Below are positions 1 to 11,072 of a stretch of DNA of 64,000 bases, in pieces. The notes beneath the pieces are model-generated. The model had not been told where the DNA came from and did not search any database. It was given only the letters and a program-made list of their open reading frames with translations. A program made the translations under genes and the position numbers. Positions within the stretch are counted from its first letter, which is position 1; every line of letters begins with the position of its first letter. The stretch is from JABFXX01 sp036489755 (GTDB lineage Bacteria; Myxococcota_A; Polyangia; Haliangiales; Haliangiaceae): the NCBI GenBank assembly GCA_036489755.1, contig DASXFD010000076.1, forward strand, positions 62,001 to 126,000, written 5' to 3'.

Positions 1-500
1 GGATCTTCGATCGTGACGATGTGCGCGTGGCGCGTCTCGTTGATGTAGCGAAGCATCGCCGCCATCGACGTCGTCTTGCCGTTACCGGTCGCGCCGGTGA
101 CGAGCACGAGGCCGCGCCGTGCGTCGGCGATCTCGGCGAGCACCGGCGGCAGGTTCAGCTGCTCGATCGACAGCACCTGGATCGGGATCAGGCGCATCAC
201 GATGCCGACCGCGCCGCGCTGGCGGAAGATCGACGCGCGAAACCGGCCGCGCTGCGCGAGCGAGTACGAGACGTCGATCTCGGCGAATCGGCGTGCGAAG
301 TCGACGGTGATGCTGCGGTCCTCGAGGATCATCCGCGCGATCGCTTCGGTATCCGAAGCCGACAGCGGCGGCACCTTGATCGCGCCGAGCAGCTCGCCGT
401 GCAGGCGATAGTGCGGCGGGTACCCAACTTCGAAGTGAATGTCGGAAACCCCTCGCTCCACACCGAAAGCGAGCAGCTTGTGAAACGCGTTGCGGTCCAT
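1..500 (-). CDS. pilT: Type IV pilus retraction ATPase PilT (N-terminal part, cut by window edge)
   Basis: Hexameric ATPase at the base of type IV pili that powers pilus retraction and twitching. The minus strand is open from an ATG at 500 to the window edge, about 166 residues. It has the PilT N-terminal domain beginning MDRNAFHKLL, the motif VSDIHFEVG, a Walker A GATGNGKTT, and the run YINETRHAHIVTIEDP typical of the PilT/PilU/PilB family. It starts 9 bases after the stop of the c-di-GMP gene on the same strand, so the two are probably co-transcribed. No Shine-Dalgarno is visible. PilU is possible because the C-terminal half is missing. Confidence 0.9.
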   Translation of the reverse strand, partial: MDRNAFHKLLAFGVERGVSDIHFEVGYPPHYRLHGELLGAIKVPPLSASDTEAIARMILEDRSITVDFARRFAEIDVSYSLAQRGRFRASIFRQRGAVGIVMRLIPIQVLSIEQLNLPPVLAEIADARRGLVLVTGATGNGKTTSMAAMLRYINETRHAHIVTIED

Positions 501-509
501 GCGAGGCGA

Positions 510-3254
<2,745 letters not shown>

Positions 3255-3263
3255 CGTGCAACA

Positions 3264-3293
3264 AGTATAGACAGGTCACGCAGGCGGTTTGAA
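3264..3293 (-). promoter_or_regulatory. Sigma-70-like promoter of the REC-GGDEF-EAL/pilT unit
   Basis: On the minus strand a TTCAAA (-35) and a TATACT (-10) are separated by 18 bases. The -10 box ends 9 bases before the TTG start at 3254, so the message would have almost no leader. Confidence 0.45.
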
Positions 3294-3326
3294 CCGAGAA
3301 CGCGGCATCTTACCGCCCACTCACGC

Positions 3327-4475
3327 CTACATACCGAACGCGCGCTCGGTCAGCCAGATCAAGCCGAAGATCAGGATCACCGACGACAACGCGGGCATGA
3401 CCCACCGCCGATAACGCTCTGCGCCGACCCGGCGGGCGACCAGATAAAACAGCGGGAGTGCGATCGCGACGATCGTCAGCTGGCCGATCTCGACGCCGAC
3501 GTTGAAGCAGAGGAGCGGTGGGATCACGCCGGTCGGCGGCAGATCTTGAGCGAGCGCGGATGCGAAGCCGAGGCCGTGCGCGAGCCCGAAACCAAACGTG
3601 AGTGCGTATCGCCAGCGCACCTCGGGCTTCACGATGTTCTCGGCGGCGGTGTATGCGATCGATGCCGCGATCAAGCTCTCGACCAGTCGCGGCGGCAGCG
3701 ACACCAAGCCGCGCGCCGCGGCGATCAACGTCAAGCTGTGCGCGAGCGTGAATGCGGTGACGACGGTCCCGGTCGCGCGCAGCGTGGCGCCGAACGGCTT
3801 GATCGCGATCCGATTGCGATCGCGATAGAGCATCACGACGAGCAGCAACGCGAGCACGAAGCTCACGTGATCGATGCCGCTGTAGATGTGGTTCATGCCG
3901 TAGCGGATCCAGCGCAACAGCGAGATGTCGCCGATGCGCACGATCGCGGGCGAATCGCCGGCGCGCAGCACGTTCGCGGTGACGTCCGCCGAGCCGACGC
4001 GGCCGATGCGCACGATCGCTTCCATCTTGCGATCGACCGCGAAGAACGCGTCGAGATCGACGAGCAACGAATCGATCGCGCGCGGGCACGTCGAGCGCCA
4101 CGCGACCACGACGAAGCCGTCGGGGTCGGGCGCGGCATGCGCGATGCCCGAGTTGCACGCGAGCGGGCCGGCATTCGTGGGGATCGCGAGCTTCAGCCAG
4201 GCCGCGACGTACGCGGGCGTGCCCGGCGCGGCGGCGGCATCGGCGGCGCTCGGCCGCGCGTCGCTGCCGAGATGCATCGGCTCGGCGACGTCGCTCGGCG
4301 CGACCTTGAACGACACGTTCACGGCCGAGCCGTCGATCGTCAGCTCGACGTACTTGATCGCCGTCTGATGCGCGTACGCGGGCGCGGCCAGGGCGAGCAA
4401 GATCCCGAGCGCGAGTGGCCCGCCGCGGGCGACTCTGCCCGCGTAGCGAGCGCGATCGATCGACGCGAGCCGCAC
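3327..4475 (-). CDS. HupE/UreJ_2-like membrane protein with secreted N-terminal domain
   Basis: A 382-residue protein with a signal peptide (ending about residue 36, APAYAHQ), a periplasmic domain of about 140 residues, then about seven membrane segments. The membrane part carries the HupE/UreJ type 2 motifs GMNHIYSGIDHVSFVLALLL, FTLAHSLTL, AHGLGFASAL and FNVGVEIGQL, with conserved His and Asp inside the membrane. Relatives are linked to nickel/cobalt uptake, but the type 2 group mostly lacks proof of substrate, so transport is inference. The start used is a GTG at 4475. It lies 9 bases after the amidohydrolase gene on the same strand, so they are probably co-expressed. Confidence 0.8.
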   Translation of the reverse strand: MRLASIDRARYAGRVARGGPLALGILLALAAPAYAHQTAIKYVELTIDGSAVNVSFKVAPSDVAEPMHLGSDARPSAADAAAAPGTPAYVAAWLKLAIPTNAGPLACNSGIAHAAPDPDGFVVVAWRSTCPRAIDSLLVDLDAFFAVDRKMEAIVRIGRVGSADVTANVLRAGDSPAIVRIGDISLLRWIRYGMNHIYSGIDHVSFVLALLLVVMLYRDRNRIAIKPFGATLRATGTVVTAFTLAHSLTLIAAARGLVSLPPRLVESLIAASIAYTAAENIVKPEVRWRYALTFGFGLAHGLGFASALAQDLPPTGVIPPLLCFNVGVEIGQLTIVAIALPLFYLVARRVGAERYRRWVMPALSSVILIFGLIWLTERAFGM

Positions 4476-4484
4476 CGACGTGTT

Positions 4485-5498
4485 CTACCGCAGCCGCTTG
4501 CCGCGCACGTATACCGCGCGCGGATGAAGCAACACGTTCGCATCGCGCCGCGGATCGCCGTCCAGCACGACGAGTGTGGCTTCGCGCCCGACCGCCGGGC
4601 CTGCGGAAATTCCCCAGAACGCGAGCGGCGCGGTCGTCATCGCATCGGTGATCGCCGCGTCGTCGAGGCCGGCTTCGCGCAAGAGCTGCACTTCCTCGGC
4701 GCTCGGCCCGGCGTCGCGCGTGTTGCCGAGATCGGTCCCGTAGAGCACCGTCACGCCCGCCGCGCGCAGCCGCGCGAGGTTGTGGACGGCGGCCGAGCTG
4801 CCACCGAACGCGGCGAGCGTCGAGATCACGGCACGGCCGCGCCACGCAGCGATCGTCGCGTCCGCGAGCGGCTCGACGGGCGTGTGCGCGAGCACGTCGA
4901 CGCCCGCGTTCGCCGCGGCGAGCGCGCCCGCGTTCGATAACGCGTGCACGGCGACCTTCAGATGATGCGCGTGCGCGGCGGCGACCGCGACCGGCATCAA
5001 CTCGGGTGCGAGGCCGTCGTCATCGCCGGCGAGCTTGATCACGCGCACGCCTCGCGCGGCGAGACGTTCGACCGCGGCGGTCACGCACGCGGCGTCGGCA
5101 CAACCGATTCCGAAGCCATCGCTTCCCCACGAGTCGAGCGGGTAGCCGTTCGGATGCGTGAGCATCGGGCCGGCTTCGAGCACGTCGATTGGCTCGGGCA
5201 TCCCGAGCGTGCGCTCGGGCGCGGCGAGATCGACGGCAACGCCGATGCCTCGACGCGCGAGCTCGTCGGCAACCGGCCAGTACGCGAGGTGTACGTGGCT
5301 ATCGACGATCGGCGGCCACAACCAACCGGCCGTTTCGCCGGCCGGCGACACGCTCGCGATCTTGTCGCCGGCGAGCGCGAGCGCCACGGTCCTTCCGGTC
5401 GCGTCGTGGCCGGCGAGCGCGCTCGGCGCAGCGCTCGGTTCGATCTGCGCGGCGCTGCCGCAGCTCGCGAGCAGCGCGATGCAGATGTAGCGGCGCAT
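4485..5498 (-). CDS. Amidohydrolase-family lipoprotein
   Basis: Metal-dependent hydrolase of the amidohydrolase superfamily, predicted to be a lipoprotein because the N-terminus reads MRRYICIALLASCGS with a lipobox before Cys. It has the HxH motif in VDSHVHLAY, a Lys in KLAGDD where the bridging Lys would be expected, later His in VAVHALSN and LAHTP, and the Asp in YGTDLGN. These fit a binuclear or mononuclear metal site. Substrate unknown. The ATG at 5498 was chosen because the signal peptide begins there; an upstream ATG at 5561 would overlap glmU. A TAGTAT hexamer lies four bases upstream of the chosen start. Confidence 0.82.
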   Translation of the reverse strand: MRRYICIALLASCGSAAQIEPSAAPSALAGHDATGRTVALALAGDKIASVSPAGETAGWLWPPIVDSHVHLAYWPVADELARRGIGVAVDLAAPERTLGMPEPIDVLEAGPMLTHPNGYPLDSWGSDGFGIGCADAACVTAAVERLAARGVRVIKLAGDDDGLAPELMPVAVAAAHAHHLKVAVHALSNAGALAAANAGVDVLAHTPVEPLADATIAAWRGRAVISTLAAFGGSSAAVHNLARLRAAGVTVLYGTDLGNTRDAGPSAEEVQLLREAGLDDAAITDAMTTAPLAFWGISAGPAVGREATLVVLDGDPRRDANVLLHPRAVYVRGKRLR

Positions 5499-5559
5499 GC
5501 CGATACTACGAGCGGGCGCTCGTCGTCGATCAAGGAAGTTTCGTGTACGGTTCTGGGAC

Positions 5560-6996
5560 ATGAGTAGTCGTCAAGCTCCGATCGCCTTCGTGATGGCCGC
5601 CGGTCTCGGCACTCGAATGAAGAGCGACATGGCGAAGGTGCTCCATCGCGTCGCGGGCCGGCCGATCGTGCACTGGGTCGTCGGCGCCGCCAAGGCAGCC
5701 GGCGCGACGAAGGTGGTCGCGATCCTCGGCCACCAGTACGAGATCGTGCGGCAGTCGCTCGAGCGCGCGTTCGGCAGCGACGTCGTCGCGGCGCTGCAAC
5801 CCGAGCAGCGCGGTACCGGCCACGCCGTGCAGTGTGCGCTCCCCGCAGTCGCCGACGAGCCCGACGATCGGATCATCGTGATCCTCACCGGCGATGCGCC
5901 GCTGCTCCAGCCCGAGCGCATCACCGCGCTCGTCGATGCGTGTGCGAGCTCCGACAGCGGCCTCGCGCTGCTGTCGACCGTGCCCGATCGCGAGATGCCA
6001 TACGGCCGCTTGGTCCGCGACGACCGCGGCGTGGTCGCGAAGATCGTCGAGCACGTCGACGCGTCGCCCGAGCAGCGCAAGATCCGCGAGACCAACGCGA
6101 GCTTCTACGCGATCCGGCTCGGCCACCTGCGCAAGGGGCTCGCGACGCTGCGCGCCGACAACGCGAAGGGCGAGCTCTACTTGACCGATCTCGTCGCGCT
6201 CGCGCACGCGCGCGGCGGCGCCATCGCGATCGACGTGCCGTTCGCCGAGACGACCGGCATCAACGATCGCGTCGATCTCGCGCAAGTCGAGACGGCGGCG
6301 CGCAAGCGCATCAACGAGCACTGGATGCGCGCCGGCGTCACGATGATCGATCCGTCGAGCACGTACATCGATGCCGACGTCGGACCGCTCGGCCGCGACG
6401 TGATCCTCGGCGCGAACGTCGTGCTGCGCGGCAAGACGTCGCTCGGCGACAAGGTCCGCGTCGATCACGGCGCCGTGCTCACCGACGCGACCGTCGCGGC
6501 CGACACGCTCGTCAAGCCGTACTCGGTGCTGTCCGAATCGACGATCGGCGAGCGCGTCGAGGTCGGGCCATTCACGCACTGCCGGCCCGGCTCGCGCATC
6601 GACGAGGACGCGCGGCTCGGCAACTTCGTCGAGACCAAGCAGACGCACGTGATGGCCGGCGCGAAGGCGAACCACCTGTCGTATCTCGGCGACGCGTCGA
6701 TCGGCCAGAAGTCCAACATCGGCGCCGGCACGATCACGTGCAACTACGACGGCTTTCAGAAGCACAAGACGACGATCGAAGCGGGCGCGTTCATCGGCTC
6801 CGACAGTCAGCTCGTGGCGCCCGTCACCGTCGGGCGCGAGGCGTACGTCGCATCGGGCACGACCGTCACCAAAGATGTGCCGCGCGGCGCGCTCGCGCTG
6901 ACACGCGTCAAGCAGGTCAACGTCGAGGGTTGGTCCGAGCGGTTCCGCGAAGCCAACGGCAAGCGCAACAAGAAGCCCGGCGAAGGCGAGCAGTAG
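5560..6996 (+). CDS. glmU: Bifunctional GlmU (GlcN-1-P acetyltransferase / GlcNAc-1-P uridyltransferase)
   Basis: Makes UDP-GlcNAc for peptidoglycan and lipopolysaccharide in two steps: acetylation of glucosamine-1-phosphate and uridylylation. The 478-residue protein has the pyrophosphorylase signature VMAAGLGTRMKSDMAKVLH near the N-terminus. The usual LPK is DMAK, but the Lys is kept. The C-terminal half is a left-handed beta-helix of hexapeptide repeats ending in the GlmU motifs NHLSYLGDASIGQKSNIGAG and TCNYDGFQKH. Length is close to the family norm (about 455). A TACGGT hexamer sits 8 bases before the ATG. Likely single-gene unit, followed by a hairpin. Confidence 0.96.
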   Translation: MSSRQAPIAFVMAAGLGTRMKSDMAKVLHRVAGRPIVHWVVGAAKAAGATKVVAILGHQYEIVRQSLERAFGSDVVAALQPEQRGTGHAVQCALPAVADEPDDRIIVILTGDAPLLQPERITALVDACASSDSGLALLSTVPDREMPYGRLVRDDRGVVAKIVEHVDASPEQRKIRETNASFYAIRLGHLRKGLATLRADNAKGELYLTDLVALAHARGGAIAIDVPFAETTGINDRVDLAQVETAARKRINEHWMRAGVTMIDPSSTYIDADVGPLGRDVILGANVVLRGKTSLGDKVRVDHGAVLTDATVAADTLVKPYSVLSESTIGERVEVGPFTHCRPGSRIDEDARLGNFVETKQTHVMAGAKANHLSYLGDASIGQKSNIGAGTITCNYDGFQKHKTTIEAGAFIGSDSQLVAPVTVGREAYVASGTTVTKDVPRGALALTRVKQVNVEGWSERFREANGKRNKKPGEGEQ

Positions 6997-7027
6997 CGCG
7001 ACGCGGCATTGTTGCCGTTTCGTCGCG
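6997..7027 (+). terminator. Strong hairpin directly after glmU
   Basis: Starting at the first base after the glmU stop: CGCGACG-CGGCA, loop TTGT, then TGCCG-TTT-CGTCGCG. Twelve base pairs form with a three-base bulge. There is no U-tract, so it may act as a transcript 3'-end stabiliser or weak terminator. Confidence 0.45.
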
Positions 7028-7079
7028 GGGCGACTTTCATTGAGCTGCGCTCCGCCCGGCGTGCTACCCCTTTTCGGGG

Positions 7080-8429
7080 ATGTATTGCTCGATCGACAAG
7101 ATCGACCTCGCCGCAGAGGTCGACGGCAAGCCGATCGCCCTGCAGACCGATCATCGCAAGCGCGACGAGATCGAGGCTCATCCCGAGCTGTCCGCGCTGT
7201 TCGCGATGGCGCGCATCGTCAATGCGCGCGCGCAGCTCGCCGACGACGGGCATCCGAAAGCGGCCGTGCACTACGTCGTCGTCGAAGATCCGCCGGAGCT
7301 GTTGCGCGAGGCGCTCGCCGCAGCGGGCGGGACGATCGAGCGCGCCGATCGCGATCAGCGGATCGAAAAGCTCGGCCCCGCGAACGAGCGCGAGGTCGGC
7401 GAGATCGCCGATCGCTGCATGAGCTCGCTCGCGCGCCGCGCGGCCGCACGCGTCGGTAGCCGCGACCTCGCGATGGCGCTGCGCATGCTCGAAGATCAGA
7501 CGCTCGCGAATCCGCCCGAGCACGAGGACGACGAAGAAGCGTATTGGGTGCGCGTGCTCGAGCTCGCGGCGCTCACCGGCGAGTTGCTTCGCGCGAAGTA
7601 CGAGGGCCACTGGATCCAGACCGATCGCGCGATGGTGCCGTTCGCGTTTCAGATCACCGCCGGCGAGTCGGCGTTGATGTTTCCGACCAATCGCGCGCAG
7701 CGCGTGATCGAGGACGGCGCGAACGAGAGCCTGTTCAAGCTGCTGATCGCCGCCGAAGAGACGCTGCATCGGCCGACCGATGGCGCGAACGCCCGCCTGA
7801 TGCCGAGCCTTCGCCAGCGCCGCGACGTCGTGCTCGACGAGGTCGTGTGGCGACCGGTGATCTCCGACGACGCGCCGAGCGATCTGCCGATCGTCGTGTG
7901 CGGCATCGACGGCGAGAGCACATACGGCATGCTGCGCCGCGAGGCGTTGCCGAAGCCGCCCGAGCGCGCGCTCGACGAAGCGATCGCGAACCTCGAGTCC
8001 GAAGTCGTACAGTGCGAAGAGATCGCGATCGGCGACACGCCGATCCTGGTCATCTCGGGCAGCTTCTACGCGGCTGAAAAGCTGCTCGACCGCGCGTTCA
8101 TGCGCTCGCTGCACCGCACGCTCGCGGCCGAGCTGCTCGCCGCCGCGACACCGGCGCGCGGTTGCTTGCTCGTCGCGGCGCTCGTCGACGAGCCGGTCGC
8201 GATCGCGCGGTTCTCGGGGCTCGCGCGCACGCGCTACGATGAGGCGGGCGGCCGCTCGATCTCGCCCGCGGTCGTCTTGATCTCCGACGGGCGCGTCGCC
8301 GGCTACGTGCGCGGCCCCAACGACGAGCGCGAGCCCGAGCCCGAGACCAAGCGCGCCGACACCGCGCCCGATGCGCCCGCCGAGAAGAAGCGCGCGGGAT
8401 TCTTGCGCCGCCTATTCGGCCGGAAGTGA
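7080..8429 (+). CDS. Uncharacterised soluble protein with basic C-terminus
   Basis: A 449-residue protein with no signal peptide or membrane segment. I do not recognise the family. The N-terminal half is helical and acidic; residues about 270-410 alternate strands and helices (LPIVVCGIDGE, GDTPILVISGSFYAAEKLL, GCLLVAALVDEPVAIARFSGL). The last 40 residues are charged, Pro/Glu-rich, and end in FLRRLFGRK. The ATG at 7080 follows CGGGG immediately. It is preceded by glmU and followed 58 bases later by a lipoprotein gene on the same strand; no functional link can be drawn. Confidence 0.75.
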   Translation: MYCSIDKIDLAAEVDGKPIALQTDHRKRDEIEAHPELSALFAMARIVNARAQLADDGHPKAAVHYVVVEDPPELLREALAAAGGTIERADRDQRIEKLGPANEREVGEIADRCMSSLARRAAARVGSRDLAMALRMLEDQTLANPPEHEDDEEAYWVRVLELAALTGELLRAKYEGHWIQTDRAMVPFAFQITAGESALMFPTNRAQRVIEDGANESLFKLLIAAEETLHRPTDGANARLMPSLRQRRDVVLDEVVWRPVISDDAPSDLPIVVCGIDGESTYGMLRREALPKPPERALDEAIANLESEVVQCEEIAIGDTPILVISGSFYAAEKLLDRAFMRSLHRTLAAELLAAATPARGCLLVAALVDEPVAIARFSGLARTRYDEAGGRSISPAVVLISDGRVAGYVRGPNDEREPEPETKRADTAPDAPAEKKRAGFLRRLFGRK

Positions 8430-8487
8430 GGCAGGTGGAGGTGTTGGGCGGGCTCGCGCCGAAGGCCGAGCGAAGCGAGGACCTTCG

Positions 8488-9678
8488 GTGAAAGAGATCG
8501 CGATCCTCGCCGTGCTCGCCGCGTGTCGCGGCACGCCGCGGCAGCATGCACGCGATGCGGCGGTCGCACGGGCCGGCTCGGACGCCGCGATCGGCTCGGG
8601 CTCGTCGTCGAGCGACGCGTGGCCGGAGCTCGCAACCATCCCGAAAGTCGATCCCGAGCGCGTGATCGCACTGCCCGCGCGCACGAACACGCCGCGGTTC
8701 GACGTCGGTGGGCCGGCGATCGCGAACGACATCGCCGTCGTGTCGTCGTCGCAGTTCGGGTTCGTCGCGGTCGACTACAAGGTGGGCCAGATCGTGTGGA
8801 GCAAGCCGGCCGGCATCCACGTCGCGCCGCCGCTCGCGACGCCGGATGGATTTCTTCTGCTCGGCGAGTGCTTCGATCGGCCGATCGTGCCGGCGGGGCG
8901 CCTCTTGCTCGGCTGCGCGCGCAGCGTGACGCCGACCGGCGCCGATCAGGGCTTCGTCGCGGTGCACGGCGATGCAAAGGCGGTCGCCGACTTCGCGAAC
9001 GAGCCCGGCGTGCAGCACGTCGCGTTGATCGGCGAGCGCGCGGTGTTGTGGCGGCGCGGCGATCGCGCGGTGATCGTCGATCCGGTCAGCGGCGTGGCGA
9101 CGCCCGCGCCGGCGACCGAGCCGCCGCTCGAGGTCACGTACAAGAAGCGAACGTGGTCGATCGCGCAGGACGACCAGGGGCGCGTCGTCGCGACCGAGCA
9201 CGGCAAGCCCGCGTGGCACACCGATCGCTCGTACACCGCGATGCTCGGCTTGGTGTACTTGCCCGAACAGTCGCCGATGCTGCGGCTGTCGAATACCGGG
9301 CGTTATCGCGGCCAGCCCGAGCTGTCGCTGCTCGACCTCGACGCGACCGGCTCGCTGCACGGTGCGGTCGCGTTTCCTGTGCCGGGCATCGGCTTGCTCG
9401 CGCACGCGATCGACGCGATCGGCGACGTCGCGCTCGCGGTACAGCTCGACACGTCACTCGAGCGCCAGTTCATCGCGGGGTACGCGGCGAACTCGCTACT
9501 CATGTGGGTGTACCCGCTGCCGCGCGTGCCGCGCGCCGATCCGATCGGGCTCGCGATCGCGCCCGATGCGGTGCTCGTGTTTCACGACGGCGACACGTTA
9601 ACGGTCTTGCCCGAGCTGTCGGCACCTCCTACGGCGCCCGGCGCCGCACGGCTGCCGTTGGAAAACTCCACACCGTAA
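8488..9678 (+). CDS. PQQ-like beta-propeller lipoprotein
   Basis: A 396-residue predicted lipoprotein: GTG start, KEIAILAVLAAC with Cys followed by Arg-Gly. A GAGG about 9 bases upstream supports this start. The body contains repeated segments of the PQQ/BamB-like propeller type, for example AIANDIAVVSSSQFGFVAVD followed by GQIVWSKPAG (a typical G-x-x-x-W blade ending) and APPLATPDGFLLLG. Propeller lipoproteins of this sort usually act as envelope scaffolds; no enzyme residues are evident. The reading frame is open further upstream, but the lipobox fixes the start. Confidence 0.7.
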   Translation: MKEIAILAVLAACRGTPRQHARDAAVARAGSDAAIGSGSSSSDAWPELATIPKVDPERVIALPARTNTPRFDVGGPAIANDIAVVSSSQFGFVAVDYKVGQIVWSKPAGIHVAPPLATPDGFLLLGECFDRPIVPAGRLLLGCARSVTPTGADQGFVAVHGDAKAVADFANEPGVQHVALIGERAVLWRRGDRAVIVDPVSGVATPAPATEPPLEVTYKKRTWSIAQDDQGRVVATEHGKPAWHTDRSYTAMLGLVYLPEQSPMLRLSNTGRYRGQPELSLLDLDATGSLHGAVAFPVPGIGLLAHAIDAIGDVALAVQLDTSLERQFIAGYAANSLLMWVYPLPRVPRADPIGLAIAPDAVLVFHDGDTLTVLPELSAPPTAPGAARLPLENSTP

Positions 9679-9732
9679 GCTCGCGAGATCGCGCGAGGCG
9701 CGTCGGCACGAAGGCTGCTCTTTAGCTTCGGC

Positions 9733-10656
9733 ATGAACATGCTCAAGAGCCTCCTCGCTACGACGGCCCTGCTGTCGGTCACGGCCACCGGCTGCATCAT
9801 GAAAGACGGGCCCGACAACGGCGCGATCGACCAGGCGATCCCGACGTCGGATCAGGTGCAGATCAAGATGCCCGCGCAGGACCGCGTCGTCGGTCAGCTG
9901 GCGCAGTACTACGTGATCACGCACGACGCGACGACCACGTTCAACGGCGGCGCCGCGTGGGTGCTCGTGCTGATCCACTCGATCGTGCAGCTGCCGGTGT
10001 CGAGCGTGAACGGCAACGTCTATACGTGGGGCCCGGGCAGCCAGCCGCTCGATCCCGCGCAGTATCGGCTCGACGTGACGGCGAACGTGGACGGCACGTT
10101 CGACTACGTGTTGTCGGGTCAGAACAAGACGACCGCGAACGCGCCGTTCCTCGCGGTGATCACCGGCCACGCCGATCCGACGCCGGGCCCCGATCTCGGC
10201 AACGGCAACTTCACGCTCAACTTCGACAACTCCGCGCTCGTCGATCCGATCGACAACGGCTCGAACAGCGGCGAGATCGTCGCCGACTACGATCTGACCG
10301 CGCGCACCCTCGAGCTGCACATCACCGGCAAGAACAGCACGGGCGAGCCGGTCACCGCCGACTACGCGTACGCGCAGGCGGCCGATCAATCGGGCGACAT
10401 GAGCTTCTCGGCCTCTGCCGACCTCGGCGGCGGTCCGGCGCTCGAGAGCCTCGTGCTGCGCTCGCGGTGGGAAGCGACCGGCATGGGCCGCAGCGACGCG
10501 CGCATCAGCGGCGGCGATCTCGGCAGCGCGGAGGCGCAGGCGTCGCAGTGCTGGGACACCGCGTTCCGCGAGGTCTACTACACGGACAACGTCAACTTCC
10601 TGCCGACCGACGGCGACCCCACGCAGTGCGCGTACCAGGACGTCGACCTGCCCTGA
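9733..10656 (+). CDS. Uncharacterised lipoprotein
   Basis: A 307-residue predicted lipoprotein (LLSVTATGCIMKDG, lipobox before Cys). The mature part is rich in Gly, Asp, Asn and Thr and alternates short strands, such as NGNFTLNFDNSALVDPIDNG and GEIVADYDLTARTLELHITG, suggesting a beta-sandwich or small barrel at the cell surface. The C-terminus holds two Cys (SQCWDTAFREVYY and TQCAYQDVDLP) that could form a disulfide. No known family recognised. The ATG at 9733 or the one at 9739 could be used; a TAGCTT box lies four bases upstream of the first. Confidence 0.72.
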   Translation: MNMLKSLLATTALLSVTATGCIMKDGPDNGAIDQAIPTSDQVQIKMPAQDRVVGQLAQYYVITHDATTTFNGGAAWVLVLIHSIVQLPVSSVNGNVYTWGPGSQPLDPAQYRLDVTANVDGTFDYVLSGQNKTTANAPFLAVITGHADPTPGPDLGNGNFTLNFDNSALVDPIDNGSNSGEIVADYDLTARTLELHITGKNSTGEPVTADYAYAQAADQSGDMSFSASADLGGGPALESLVLRSRWEATGMGRSDARISGGDLGSAEAQASQCWDTAFREVYYTDNVNFLPTDGDPTQCAYQDVDLP

Positions 10657-10685
10657 GCCTGTGTCCTGTGGTAACACCGCCGCAT

Positions 10686-11039
10686 ATGGCGCAGATGCCC
10701 AAAGACGCGACGGATCTGTTCGACAACCTCGTCCCCGAGGGGCTCAAGCAGTTTCCCGACAAAGCGCGCGAGCTCAACTCGATCTATTGCTTCAAGGTGA
10801 CCGGCGACGGCGGCGGCGAGTGGACCGTCGACACGACGATCGATCCGCCGACGTGCATCCGCGGCGACAGCGGCAAGGCGCAGTGCACGATCGAGGTCGC
10901 GCACGAGGACTTCAAGACGATGCTGTCGGATCCGAACGCCGGCATGCAGCTCTACTTCCAGGGCAAGCTGCGCGTCTCCGGCGATCCGATGCTGGCGATG
11001 AAGCTTCAGCAGCTGTTCGAGATCGCTCGCCCGAAGTGA
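10686..11039 (+). CDS. SCP2 sterol-binding-domain protein
   Basis: A small (117-residue) soluble protein matching the SCP2 lipid-binding fold: N-terminal helix (DLFDNLVPEGLKQFPDKA), strands IYCFKVTGDGGGEWTVDT and KAQCTIEVAHEDFKTML, then AGMQLYFQGKLRVSGDPMLAMKLQQLF, which is the characteristic SCP2 ending with G-K-[LI]-x-[VI]-x-G-[DN]. Such proteins bind lipids or acyl-CoA. The start could be the ATG at 10686 or at 10695. It begins about 30 bases after the preceding lipoprotein stop. Confidence 0.88.
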   Translation: MAQMPKDATDLFDNLVPEGLKQFPDKARELNSIYCFKVTGDGGGEWTVDTTIDPPTCIRGDSGKAQCTIEVAHEDFKTMLSDPNAGMQLYFQGKLRVSGDPMLAMKLQQLFEIARPK

Positions 11040-11072
11040 TCGTGGCCAGCGAAGCGGGACCTGGGATGGTCG